From NCBI GenBank assembly GCA_036744795.1, contig DAIOHK010000029.1, positions 1 to 29,308 on the forward strand: a stretch of DNA of 29,308 nt, read 5' to 3'. This DNA is from UBA5486 sp036744795. Lineage in GTDB: Bacteria > Bacillota > UBA4882 > UBA10575. The notes under the pieces are model-generated. The model was not told the origin of the DNA, did no database searches, and saw only the letters and a list, made by a program, of their open reading frames with translations. Of this stretch, positions 22,573-29,308 are shown one piece after another (the first letter of the stretch is position 1; the number at the start of each line of letters is the position of its first letter). Both the position numbers and the translations under genes were made by a program.

Positions 22573-23361
22573 TTATTTTTTTGGGAAAATAATTCTTTCA
22601 ATATGAACTGTTTTTCCTTCCTGATTCCATTCCATATAAACACCATTGACAGCGGTAATACCGGAAGCAACCTCAAATTTAACCGGCCTTTTTGTAATAA
22701 ATTTTTTTATTGCTAATTCTTTTTTTACACCTAGAACTGAGTCCACAGGCCCACACATACCAGCATCCGTAATATAACCGGTTCCATGAGGCAGAATTCT
22801 CTGATCAGCAGTTGTGATATGGGTATGAGTCCCTATAACAGCCGAAGCCATCCCATCCAGATAATTCCCTAGTGCTACTTTTTCCGAAGTAGCTTCGGCA
22901 TGAAAATCTAATAATATGTAGGGTGTTTTACTCATTAAGAATTTTATAATCTCTTCCCCTACTTTGAAAGGACAATCCAACGGTGGATCTAAATATACCT
23001 GACCCATTAAATTAATGATCCCCACTTTATAACCGTTTTTTGCGGTAAAAATCCCATAACCTTCCCCGGGTGTCCCCGGGGGATAATTGGCAGGCCTAAT
23101 CACTTGAGTAAAATTTTCAAATACCTTATTTATCTCTCTATTCTTCCAAGTATGATTCCCCAAGGTAATCACATCTAAACCATAACTTATTAATTCCTCC
23201 GCTACCTGTAGCGTTAGACCAAAACCTCCAGCTGCATTCTCGCCATTTGCAACAATTAAATCCGGTGAATACTCGGAAATAATCGCCGGCAGAAACTCTT
23301 TTACTGCATTTCTACCCGGTCTACCTACAATATCGCCAAGAAAAATAATTTTAAATAACAA
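22573..23361 (-). CDS. ymdB: YmdB family metallophosphodiesterase
   Basis: 262 aa calcineurin-like phosphoesterase (TIGR00282). Metal-binding motifs are in order: FLGDIVGRPGR (Asp), NGENAAGG, LGNHTW, DFHAEATSEK, GTHTHI and DAGMCGP. In B. subtilis YmdB hydrolyses 2',3'-cyclic nucleotides and affects RNase Y-dependent mRNA levels and the switch from motility to biofilm. It starts at TTG with GGGGGAG 4 nt upstream. It lies downstream of rny with one unknown gene between, and upstream of spoVS. Confidence 0.95.
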   Translation of the reverse strand: MLFKIIFLGDIVGRPGRNAVKEFLPAIISEYSPDLIVANGENAAGGFGLTLQVAEELISYGLDVITLGNHTWKNREINKVFENFTQVIRPANYPPGTPGEGYGIFTAKNGYKVGIINLMGQVYLDPPLDCPFKVGEEIIKFLMSKTPYILLDFHAEATSEKVALGNYLDGMASAVIGTHTHITTADQRILPHGTGYITDAGMCGPVDSVLGVKKELAIKKFITKRPVKFEVASGITAVNGVYMEWNQEGKTVHIERIIFPKK

Positions 23362-23382
23362 AATACTCCCCCTTTATTTAAA

Positions 23383-23406
23383 ACCCCCCTTATTCGCAGG
23401 GGGGGT
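23383..23406 (-). terminator. Weak hairpin overlapping the end of the unknown gene
   Basis: ACCCCCCT (23383-23390) pairs with AGGGGGGT-type sequence (23398-23406). The 5' arm on the minus strand encodes the last Pro-Pro-Cys codons of the upstream gene. Only TTTT follows, so it may attenuate rather than stop transcription into ymdB. Confidence 0.45.
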
Positions 23407-23929
23407 CAGAATGATTAAAGATCATTACTCTTCCATCTTCTCTAATACCGATTAACTCTTTATCCTGTTGAGACTCTTTTAAATCATCCAACATATGATT
23501 AATTATTTCTTCCTGGAATACTAGTTCTTCCTCATTAATATTATCATCGTAATCTTTAATAATATCCTCTTCATATTTGTTATTTATTATCCTAACCACT
23601 AAAGAAATCTCCTCTTGTGAAAGGGAGGAAATATCCCTTTTAATCTCAAGAAAACTCAAATCTTTCTGTCGCTTAAAAGTAATATTAATAATCTTAGGCT
23701 CATACCTGATCAATTCAACTAAGGTAAGGATACTTATTTCCAACTCTTCCCGGAACAGTTTTTCCTCTTTCGCAGAGAGATTACGTTTAAAAATAAAACT
23801 AAAAATAAAAACATTCTCCTCTGGATCTAATTTTAAAGTAGCAATCTCTGGGTAGCGAATAAGTAAAGAGACTATTAAACTCATAGAGTTGTTAAAGGAG
23901 TCACTTTCTTTCCAAAAAACGCCTTTCAT
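23390..23929 (-). CDS. Hypothetical protein between rny and ymdB
   Basis: 179 aa, not recognised. It is soluble, acidic and has no signal peptide or membrane helix. The N-terminal half (10-100) alternates predicted strands and helices (SLIVSLLIRYPEIATLKLD, NVFIFSFIFKRNLS, IINITFKRQKDL); the second half is charged (YEEDIIKDYDDNINEEELVF). The tail GIREDGRVMIFNHSDPPCE ends beside a hairpin. It starts at ATG with GGGGGAG upstream and follows the rny terminator, so it probably begins a unit with ymdB. The position suggests a link with RNA turnover, which is inference only. Confidence 0.75.
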   Translation of the reverse strand: MKGVFWKESDSFNNSMSLIVSLLIRYPEIATLKLDPEENVFIFSFIFKRNLSAKEEKLFREELEISILTLVELIRYEPKIINITFKRQKDLSFLEIKRDISSLSQEEISLVVRIINNKYEEDIIKDYDDNINEEELVFQEEIINHMLDDLKESQQDKELIGIREDGRVMIFNHSDPPCE

Positions 23930-23978
23930 TTTGCTCCCCCCGACAAACTCATTGCTTGTTTTTCTTTTACAATAAGGA

Positions 23979-24006
23979 AATAAGCCACTGCTGTCAGTGG
24001 CTTATT
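23979..24006 (-). terminator. Terminator of rny
   Basis: Perfect 12-bp stem AATAAGCCACTG (23979-23990) with CAGTGGCTTATT (23995-24006) and a 4-nt loop, 4 bp past the rny stop. On the minus strand it is followed by TCCTTATTG, a poor T-run, so some read-through is likely. Confidence 0.7.
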
Positions 24007-24010
24007 AAAA

Positions 24011-25546
24011 TCACTTAGCATACTCCACAGCCCTAATCTCCCGGATCACCATCACTTTAATCTGACCCGGATAATCTAATTCACTCTCTATTTTTTTAGC
24101 AATCTCCCGAGAAATATAAGCAGCTGCAGAATCATTAACTTTTTCCGGTTTTACCATGATTCTAATCTCACGCCCTGCTTGAATTGCATACGCTTTTTCA
24201 ACCCCATCAAACGAATCAGCAATCTTCTCCAGTTTCTCCAGACGTTTAATATAACTTTCCAATGTTTCCCGTCTGGCTCCCGGCCGGGCAGCCGAAATAG
24301 CATCTGCCGCTTGAACCAAAGCTGCCTCGACAGTATTTGGTTCTATATCACCATGGTGGGCAGCAATAGCATGAATAATCGCTGCTGATTCACGGTATTT
24401 CTTAGCAATATCCGCACCAATCGTAACGTGAGACCCTTCCACTTCATGATCAATAGCTTTTCCAATGTCATGGAGGAGTCCAGCCCGCTTGGCCACATTG
24501 ACATCGGCTCCTAACTCAGCCGCAATTAACCCAGCTAAATGCGCTACTTCAATGGAGTGTTTCAATACATTCTGACCGTAACTTGTACGGTATCTTAATC
24601 GACCTAAAAGACGAATTAGTTCCGGGTGTAATCCAGGGATACCCACTTCAATGGCTGTCTGTTCGCCCTCTTCTTTAATTACCGTTTCTACTTCTTTTTG
24701 GGCTTTCTCTACCATCTCTTCGATGCGGGCGGGATGAATCCGTCCATCTGCAATCAATCGTTCCAAAGCCAGTCTTGCTACTTCACGACGTACAGGGTCA
24801 AAACCTGATAAAATAACGGCTTCAGGAGTATCATCAATTATTAGATCTATGCCAGTTAAAGTTTCAAGTGCCCTAATGTTTCTCCCTTCCCGTCCAATGA
24901 TTCTTCCCTTCATTTCATCATTTGGTAAGGCCACCACAGAAACTGTAGTTTCTGCCACATGGTCTGCAGCATAACGCTGAATTGAAGTAGAAATAACATC
25001 CCTGGCTATCTTATCAGCCTCATCCTTTATTCTCACTTCATAATCTCTTACTCTAACCGCCATTTCCTGGGACAATTCTTTTTCCAGTTCAGCAAAGAGT
25101 AAATCTTTCGCCTGATCGGCAGTAAGACCAGAAATTTTCTCCAGTTCATCCCGTCTTTGTTGTTGTAACTCTCCCAGTTGTAGTCTCTGCCGCTCTAAAT
25201 CATTCTCTTTTTTACTCAGATTCTCTTCTTTTCGCTCCAAAATCTCCGTTTTTCTATCGACATTCTCTTCTTTCTGAAGAACACGTTTCTCTAAACGCTG
25301 AATATCGTTTCTTCTATCTCTAATTTCTTTTTCTAAGTCATTTTTGATTCGAAGGGCTTCCTCTTTTGCTTCCAGAATAGCTTCCCGCTTAGTAGATTCA
25401 GCTTCCCTTTCAGCTTCTTGCAACATCATTTTAGCGGTATCTTCAGCAGAACGTAAACTTATGATCGCTTTGATCTTCTGGAAGATTAAACCACCTGCAA
25501 AGCCCAGTAAAACAAAGATTATATTTATCCACGAATCGATCCTCAA
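24011..25546 (-). CDS. rny: Ribonuclease Y
   Basis: 511 aa, typical for the family. N-terminal membrane helix (about 5-23), a long Lys/Glu-rich coiled coil (about 35-175), KH domain with GRIIGREGRNIR and HD domain with the metal motif HDIGKA. It is the membrane-bound endonuclease that starts decay of many mRNAs in Firmicutes. The strong AAAGGAGGTG (25547-25556) abuts the TTG at 25546, which I chose as start, though the spacing is very short; an ATC two codons later has ideal spacing. Upstream frame (to 25651) runs through a terminator and is not coding. Confidence 0.93.
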   Translation of the reverse strand: MRIDSWINIIFVLLGFAGGLIFQKIKAIISLRSAEDTAKMMLQEAEREAESTKREAILEAKEEALRIKNDLEKEIRDRRNDIQRLEKRVLQKEENVDRKTEILERKEENLSKKENDLERQRLQLGELQQQRRDELEKISGLTADQAKDLLFAELEKELSQEMAVRVRDYEVRIKDEADKIARDVISTSIQRYAADHVAETTVSVVALPNDEMKGRIIGREGRNIRALETLTGIDLIIDDTPEAVILSGFDPVRREVARLALERLIADGRIHPARIEEMVEKAQKEVETVIKEEGEQTAIEVGIPGLHPELIRLLGRLRYRTSYGQNVLKHSIEVAHLAGLIAAELGADVNVAKRAGLLHDIGKAIDHEVEGSHVTIGADIAKKYRESAAIIHAIAAHHGDIEPNTVEAALVQAADAISAARPGARRETLESYIKRLEKLEKIADSFDGVEKAYAIQAGREIRIMVKPEKVNDSAAAYISREIAKKIESELDYPGQIKVMVIREIRAVEYAK

Positions 25547-25578
25547 CACCTCCTTTAATAGAATAATTAATAGAAATA

Positions 25579-25600
25579 AAGCCGAGTAAGAACTCGGCTT
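25579..25600. terminator. Terminator/attenuator between recX and rny
   Basis: AAGCCGAGT (25579-25587) pairs perfectly with ACTCGGCTT (25592-25600). On the minus strand TTTATTTCTATT continues from the stem. On the plus strand it is followed by TTTTTTG, a stronger signal, but no plus-strand gene is near. Confidence 0.72.
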
Positions 25601-25657
25601 TTTTTGTTCTCCTCCAAATTTTATTGTATCTTTTTTGAAAAACCCTGTCAAGACTCC

Positions 25658-26107
25658 CTATCTTATAAGATAAGGCCTTATTTCTTCCGGAGGAAAACCC
25701 GCAGCATATAATCGCCTGGCCCATCTATAAATTTCTTTTTCCCCAGGCGGAAATTTTGCCCGTTCTACCATTTTATCCCATAGTACCTTAATAATCTCCT
25801 TCTCTTGTTCCGGAGAGTATCTTTTTTCCAGACCACTCTCAATAATTCTCGATTCAACACCAGACGAAAGCAATCGTTTACGAATATATGCCCTACTTCT
25901 CCCAGCCTGTAGAAATCTATCAATCTGGATGGCAACATATGCCTCGTCATTAAGATAACCCCAATGACAAAGCCGCTCGATTGCCTCCAAAGCCTCTTCT
26001 TTCTTATAACCTCGTTTCTCTAACTTTAGCCCTAACTCCTGGCAGCAATAATCACGTCTTCCCAAAAGGGTAAGAGCATACTCCAGGGCAGAAACAGAGC
26101 GTTTCAT
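25658..26107 (-). CDS. recX: Recombination regulator RecX
   Basis: 149 aa, all-helical three-repeat protein that modulates RecA filaments. Typical sequence: ALEYALTLLGRRDYCCQELGLKLEKRGY, then LCHWGYLNDEAYV and GRSRAYIRKRLLSSGV. Its ATG overlaps the recA stop as ATGA (4 bp), so translation is coupled and the gene shares SOS control. It is followed by a terminator before rny. Confidence 0.93.
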   Translation of the reverse strand: MKRSVSALEYALTLLGRRDYCCQELGLKLEKRGYKKEEALEAIERLCHWGYLNDEAYVAIQIDRFLQAGRSRAYIRKRLLSSGVESRIIESGLEKRYSPEQEKEIIKVLWDKMVERAKFPPGEKEIYRWARRLYAAGFPPEEIRPYLIR

Positions 26108-27159
26108 TTTTTAGCTGCCTTAGTCTCCTTGGTTTCTTTTCCTTCAGCTTTAAGTTTTTTCGGCCGGGCGATCTCTAGTTTTTTATAAAGAAGATCCTCA
26201 ATCTCCTCAAGCATCTCGTTATTCGTCTTTAAAAAATCAATGGCATTATCGCGACCTTGTCCCAACCGGGTATCTTTATAAGAATACCAGGCACCGCTCT
26301 TATTAACAATATCCTTATCTACTGCCACATCTAAAAGACAACCAATTTTGGAAATTCCCTCTCCATAAATAATATCAAATTCTGCATCTCTAAAAGGTGG
26401 AGCCACTTTGTTTTTAACAACCTTGACTCTGGTCCTACTTCCAATTATATCATTTCCCCGTTTTAAGGTTTCGATCTTCCTAACGTCAAGACGGACCGTG
26501 GAGTAAAACTTTAGTGCCCGGCCTCCAGGAGTAACCTCCGGATTGCCAAACATGATTCCTACTTTCTCACGAATTTGGTTAATAAAAATAGCAACAGTTT
26601 GAGACTTACTAATTGCTCCAGTCAGTTTTCGCAGTGCTTGCGACATCAATCGGGCTTGCAATCCAACATGGGAATCTCCCATCTCGCCCTCAATCTCCGC
26701 CCGAGGAGTCAAAGCAGCTACTGAATCGACAATAACTATATCGACAGCGCCACTCCGTACCAGAGCCTCTGCAATCTCTAAAGCTTGTTCACCTGTATCC
26801 GGTTGAGAAATAAGAAGATTATCAATATCAACCCCTAATTTCCGAGCATAGAGTGGATCCAAAGCATGCTCTGCATCAATAAATGCTGCTATCCCCCCCA
26901 ATTTTTGAGCCTCAGCAGCCATATGCAAAGCCACAGTAGTTTTTCCCGAAGACTCAGGACCATAAATCTCAATCACACGCCCACGCGGAATTCCCCCTAC
27001 ACCTAATGCCAGATCAAGAGTAATCGCCCCACTAGGAATAACTTCTATATTCATCTTGGTGCCTGCTTCACCTAGTTTCATGATAGATCCTTTTCCAAAT
27101 TGTTTTTCAATCTGGAGGATTGCTACCTCCAAAGCTTTCTGTTTCTCATCAACAGCCAT
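26104..27159 (-). CDS. recA: Recombinase RecA
   Basis: 351 aa. DNA strand-exchange ATPase and LexA co-protease. Walker A GPESSGKTT, Walker B IVIVDSVAAL, LexA-cleavage/L2 region FINQIREKVGIMFGNPEVTP and a Lys-rich C-terminal tail are all present. I start it at the ATG 27159 (MAVDEKQKALEVAI), 5 nt after a GGGG run and GGAGGGGG; a TTG-type start 19 codons upstream would translate through the LexA box. Promoter and LexA box are listed separately. recX follows with a 4-bp overlap. Confidence 0.98.
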   Translation of the reverse strand: MAVDEKQKALEVAILQIEKQFGKGSIMKLGEAGTKMNIEVIPSGAITLDLALGVGGIPRGRVIEIYGPESSGKTTVALHMAAEAQKLGGIAAFIDAEHALDPLYARKLGVDIDNLLISQPDTGEQALEIAEALVRSGAVDIVIVDSVAALTPRAEIEGEMGDSHVGLQARLMSQALRKLTGAISKSQTVAIFINQIREKVGIMFGNPEVTPGGRALKFYSTVRLDVRKIETLKRGNDIIGSRTRVKVVKNKVAPPFRDAEFDIIYGEGISKIGCLLDVAVDKDIVNKSGAWYSYKDTRLGQGRDNAIDFLKTNNEMLEEIEDLLYKKLEIARPKKLKAEGKETKETKAAKK

Positions 27160-27175
27160 TTTTCCCCGCCCCCTC

Positions 27176-27189
27176 CAAACATTTGTTCG
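27176..27189 (-). promoter_or_regulatory. LexA (SOS) box of recA
   Basis: On the minus strand CGAACAAATGTTTG matches the Gram-positive LexA/DinR consensus CGAACRNRYGTTYC at 13 of 14 positions. It lies just downstream of the -10 and ahead of the ribosome site, where bound LexA would block transcription. Confidence 0.85.
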
Positions 27190-27194
27190 TTTTG

Positions 27195-27223
27195 AGTATA
27201 GCAAAGTTGAAGACAAGTGTCAA
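27195..27223 (-). promoter_or_regulatory. recA promoter
   Basis: On the minus strand a perfect TTGACA (27218-27223), a 17-bp spacer and TATACT (27195-27200). The LexA box begins 5 bp downstream of the -10. Confidence 0.88.
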
Positions 27224-27255
27224 CTGATCTCCCTGCTCGTTTCTCGTCATTTCTT

Positions 27256-27267
27256 ACCTAGAAAATA
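27256..27267 (+). repeat. ACYTAGAAAATA motif flanking fold-back copy 2
   Basis: ACCTAGAAAATA, the same 12-mer as at 29005 and one base different from 6291. It lies 38 bp left of fold-back copy 2. Confidence 0.6.
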
Positions 27268-27305
27268 CTCTAATCATTGTTGAGTAATCCCCCGTTATCC
27301 TTTAC

Positions 27306-27535
27306 CCAGCCTGGTCAGAATGTTGTTTCAGCAGTGATATTGGATTTCTTCATTCAGCATTCTTGGTGAAGCGGAGGCTGAAATTGGGTCGAGCGACAGG
27401 AGGTCGCGAGCCGCTTTTTGTCTAGGATGGACTATAAAGCGGGTACCGGATTTCAGCCGGAGCCGAACCTTAGAATGCTTGAAGAAATTCTCGTGAACCA
27501 GGAAACAACTTCAGACCAGGCGAAGATTATAACTT
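27306..27535. repeat. Fold-back element copy 2 (full length, about 230 bp)
   Basis: Aligns end to end with 6318-6546 with scattered substitutions and only a few 1-2 nt indels. Outer arms CCTGGTCAG/CAGACCAGG and GTTGTTTC/GAAACAAC are the best-paired of the two copies, and the apical stem CCGCTTT/AAAGCGG is perfect here. It occupies the gap between ykuK and the recA promoter, in the same orientation relative to the flanking minus-strand genes as copy 1. Confidence 0.85.
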
Positions 27536-27541
27536 AAATTG

Positions 27542-27588
27542 TATTTTCATTCTTTCATGTGCGCAAGCAGTAGCCAGCGTGAGCGACT
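27542..27588. repeat. Short dispersed repeat, copy B
   Basis: Begins ATTTTCATTCTTTCATGTGC and ends GTAGCCAGCGTGAGCGACT (27570-27588); matches 10177-10220. It abuts the right end of fold-back copy 2 and overlaps the ykuK stop codon region. Confidence 0.75.
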
Positions 27589-28057
27589 ACTTAGTAAATT
27601 TATCAGCCACTTTGGTCGCGCCATAGGAATCCGGCTTAATCCGTGCCCCAAAACCACTTCCAGTTACCATACCCACTACTTCTCTGATTATATCTTTGGT
27701 TTTCCCTTTTTCTCCTACATCCAAGTGGATCTCAATATTTAGATCAGTCACTCCAATAGTGGTAAACTCACTTGCTAAAAGAGAGGCAACCTCTAAACTC
27801 CTGGCAGTCTCTAGAAAAATCCGTTGTTTTAAAGAGATCTTCCCCTTTTCCCGTTCCTTAATATAATAAAAACGCCCCCCTTTTCCTTCCCTGAGAATAA
27901 CCACGGCCGTAACATAACAAACATCATTCCGTAATTGAGAGTCTGTCCCTACAATCAATTTATAATTATCCTCTGGATGCTCTTTGACAAAAGAAAGAAT
28001 ATCACGGAAAACCTGTTTAAAGCTAAGCCGTCCTTTAGTCGGACTGATAAAATACAT
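27587..28057 (-). CDS. ykuK: Ribonuclease H-like YkuK family protein (DUF458)
   Basis: 156 aa. Matches the YkuK/DUF458 family: FISPTKGRLSFKQVFRDI, YKLIVGTDSQ with the RNase H-like first Asp, VTAVVILREGKGGRFYY, and a C-terminal HLDVGEKGKTKDIIREVVGM. Activity has not been shown for the family as far as I know. Two ATGs lie six bases apart; I chose 28057 because the AGAGGGG ribosome site then has 6-nt spacing, whereas at 28063 it would touch the start. It lies 48 bp downstream of rsmA. Confidence 0.85.
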   Translation of the reverse strand: MYFISPTKGRLSFKQVFRDILSFVKEHPEDNYKLIVGTDSQLRNDVCYVTAVVILREGKGGRFYYIKEREKGKISLKQRIFLETARSLEVASLLASEFTTIGVTDLNIEIHLDVGEKGKTKDIIREVVGMVTGSGFGARIKPDSYGATKVADKFTK

Positions 28058-28105
28058 CTTCATCCCCTCTTCAGTAAGAAACAGATTGTATGTGGGATCT
28101 TTTTC

Positions 28106-28990
28106 CTAGTTTTCCCCAAAGAACTTAGAACAATAAGCCGCAAGCGCATAAAATTCTTCCGGTGAAAGCGTCTCTCCCCTTTGTGAAGGTTTTATATTTA
28201 AAGTTTCAAAGGCTTCCATCACCTTTGTTTCTCCTCCAAGCTCATCAAAGATACCCCGTAAAGAATTGTAAAGATTCTTCCGCCGGTAGGTAAATGCGGT
28301 TTTTACCAATAAAGAAAAAGTCTTCTCTATTTTCCGCGAGAACTCTTCTTGTTTTGGAATTAATCTTATAATTGCTGAATTAACCTTTGGTTTAGGTAAG
28401 AAAACAGTAGGAGGAACAACCCCTACAATTTCCGTTTTGCAATAGTGTTGAATCATTACTGAAAGAGCACCATATACCTTATTTCCCGGAGAAGAGACTA
28501 TCCTTTCGGCCACCTCTTTCTGCACCAAAAATACTAATGAATCCCACTTAACATTAGATTCAAGAAGATGGAATAAGATCGGAGTAGTTATATAATATGG
28601 GAGATTAGCTACCACCTTAGGCTGAACTGAGCTATTTTTAAATAAATCGGCAGGATTAAACTGAAGGATATCACCGAACATTACCCGGACATTGTCTCGT
28701 CCCGCCAGTATGTGTTCAAGAAGCGGAGCCAAAGAATGATCAGTCTCTATAGTCAATACATGACCAGCCTTCTCCGAGAGAGCTGTAGTCAATGCACCAA
28801 TACCGGTTCCGACCTCCAAAACCAAATCTGAAGGGTACAAATTGGCAGCTGATACTATTTTTCGAAGAATATTAGCATCAATCAGAAAGTTCTGCCCTAG
28901 TTGTTTTTTAGCCGTCAAACTATATTTAGTCAGTAACTGTTGGACAACCCGTGGTGATGTCAGATTTAAATTAATTTTTTCTTTAGTAAT
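28106..28990 (-). CDS. rsmA: 16S rRNA dimethyladenosine transferase RsmA (KsgA), ATT start
   Basis: 294 aa with the proposed start. Dimethylates A1518 and A1519 of 16S rRNA. Family motifs: KKQLGQNFLID, VLEVGTGIGALT, NLPYYITTPI and FLPKPKVNSAII. The first standard start codon, TTG at 28918, would remove conserved N-terminal sequence (LTSPRVVQQLLTKYSLTAKK). The frame stays open upstream without ATG, GTG or TTG, and an ATT at 28988-28990 lies 7 nt after AGGTGG. I therefore extend it there; the exact codon remains uncertain. It is followed by ykuK. Confidence 0.92.
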   Translation of the reverse strand: MTKEKINLNLTSPRVVQQLLTKYSLTAKKQLGQNFLIDANILRKIVSAANLYPSDLVLEVGTGIGALTTALSEKAGHVLTIETDHSLAPLLEHILAGRDNVRVMFGDILQFNPADLFKNSSVQPKVVANLPYYITTPILFHLLESNVKWDSLVFLVQKEVAERIVSSPGNKVYGALSVMIQHYCKTEIVGVVPPTVFLPKPKVNSAIIRLIPKQEEFSRKIEKTFSLLVKTAFTYRRKNLYNSLRGIFDELGGETKVMEAFETLNIKPSQRGETLSPEEFYALAAYCSKFFGEN

Positions 28991-29004
28991 CTTTATACCA
29001 CCTA

Positions 29005-29016
29005 ACCTAGAAAATA
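29005..29016 (+). repeat. ACYTAGAAAATA motif flanking fold-back copy 3
   Basis: ACCTAGAAAATA, identical to 27256-27267. It lies 35 bp left of truncated copy 3 and just upstream of the rsmA ribosome site. Confidence 0.6.
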
Positions 29017-29051
29017 CATCTCGAATCTCGTCGCTCGTATTAGTATTCCAC

Positions 29052-29117
29052 CCAGCCTCGGTCAGAATGTTGTTTTAGCAGTTGAAATTGGATTTCTTCA
29101 TTTAGCATTTTTGGTGA
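29052..29117. repeat. Fold-back element copy 3 (truncated to the left arm)
   Basis: Matches the first 66 or so bases of copies 1 and 2 (CCAGCCTCGGTCAG...GGATTTCTTC...TTGGTGA), then diverges. The whole right arm and both apical hairpins are missing and are replaced by unrelated short repeats, so this copy cannot fold like the others. Confidence 0.8.
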
Positions 29118-29130
29118 TTAAATACATCTG

Positions 29131-29193
29131 GTCGACTCACCCGGTTTTTGATTAATCCTACAGGATAGCTTGTCGACTCACCCGGTTTTTGAT
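29131..29193 (+). repeat. Pair of 22-bp direct repeats
   Basis: GTCGACTCACCCGG followed by TTTTTGAT occurs identically at 29131-29152 and 29172-29193, with a 19-bp spacer that contains ATCCT-AC-AGGAT. The reverse complement of the core (AACCGGGTGAGTCGAC) resembles the next repeat, AACCGGCGTGAGCGAC. Confidence 0.8.
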
Positions 29194-29216
29194 TTTAATC
29201 ACTTCGTGATATTAAG

Positions 29217-29256
29217 GTAACCGGCGTGAGCGACTTGGTAACCGGCATGAGCGACT
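29217..29256. repeat. Tandem pair of the GTARCCRGCRTGAGCRACT repeat (copies C and D)
   Basis: Two units, 29217-29235 and 29238-29256, differing at one base (GTG or ATG in the centre). The same 19-bp motif ends the dispersed repeats at 10202-10220 and 27570-27588. From 29041 to the window end I see only repeats and no gene. Confidence 0.8.
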
Positions 29257-29308
29257 AAACAGATTGCCGATTACTCAGCAGATTACTTCCTGGACGTAAT
29301 TTGCTACG

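Noticed and set aside
29131..29193. Possible CRISPR array (22-bp repeats, 19-bp spacer)
   Set aside because: Only two units, the repeat and spacer are short, and no cas gene is in view. The motif is related to dispersed repeats elsewhere in the window.

Overview
The window comes from an endospore-forming, low-GC Gram-positive bacterium (Bacillota). The marker genes are spo0A, spoVS, ylbJ, an alpha/beta-type SASP, a SPOCS-domain protein, a PASTA kinase with its phosphatase, ireB and ymdB/rny. The clustering is clostridial or a related deep Bacillota lineage rather than Bacillus, but I cannot name a species. Nearly all genes lie on the minus strand; only a DMT-family transporter and a large membrane protein (about 1.28-4.36 kb) lie on the plus strand.

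Layout from left to right. (1) 1-487: tRNA-Val(CAC, cut by the window edge), tRNA-Glu(TTC) and tRNA-Lys(TTT), with two near-perfect housekeeping promoters and a terminator. (2) 0.49-4.8 kb: SPOCS protein, EamA transporter, a membrane protein with a possible alkaline-phosphatase-like ectodomain, and a SASP with an unusual tail. (3) 5.0-8.85 kb: a metal-transport operon (methyltransferase, ABC ATPase, ABC permease, substrate-binding protein, nikR), preceded by a candidate NikR operator and interrupted by a fold-back repeat. (4) 8.9-12.7 kb: ylbJ, yqhV, a DUF441 protein, then ireB-murA joined stop-to-start. (5) 12.8-19.1 kb: a CheX-like phosphatase, then rpe-rsgA-prkC-prpC-FHA-rlmN, the classic translation/kinase locus. 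(6) 19.1-22.5 kb: spo0A with a candidate SigH promoter and a long palindrome downstream, a GNAT acetyltransferase, an M19 dipeptidase, a palindromic non-coding stretch and spoVS. (7) 22.5-29.0 kb: ymdB, an unrecognised gene, rny, recX-recA with a LexA box, ykuK and rsmA (ksgA). (8) 29.0-29.3 kb: a mosaic of short repeats.

The genes connect at several points. The PASTA kinase and its phosphatase sit 3-5 kb from ireB-murA; in related bacteria the kinase acts through IreB/ReoM to control MurA stability. The small FHA protein beside the kinase carries a GarA-like threonine motif and may be another substrate. NikR is encoded in the operon it probably represses.

The most unusual content is non-coding. 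A fold-back element of about 230 bp occurs twice in full (6318-6546, 27306-27535) and once truncated (29052-29117). Differences between the two full copies mostly preserve pairing as G-U in a plus-strand RNA, so it may be a structured RNA or a fold-back mobile element; I do not recognise the family. Two other palindromic elements and a set of short dispersed repeats accompany it. A second theme is start codons: two genes (the metal-binding protein and rsmA) appear to start at ATT, and others use TTG, GTG or possibly CTG.
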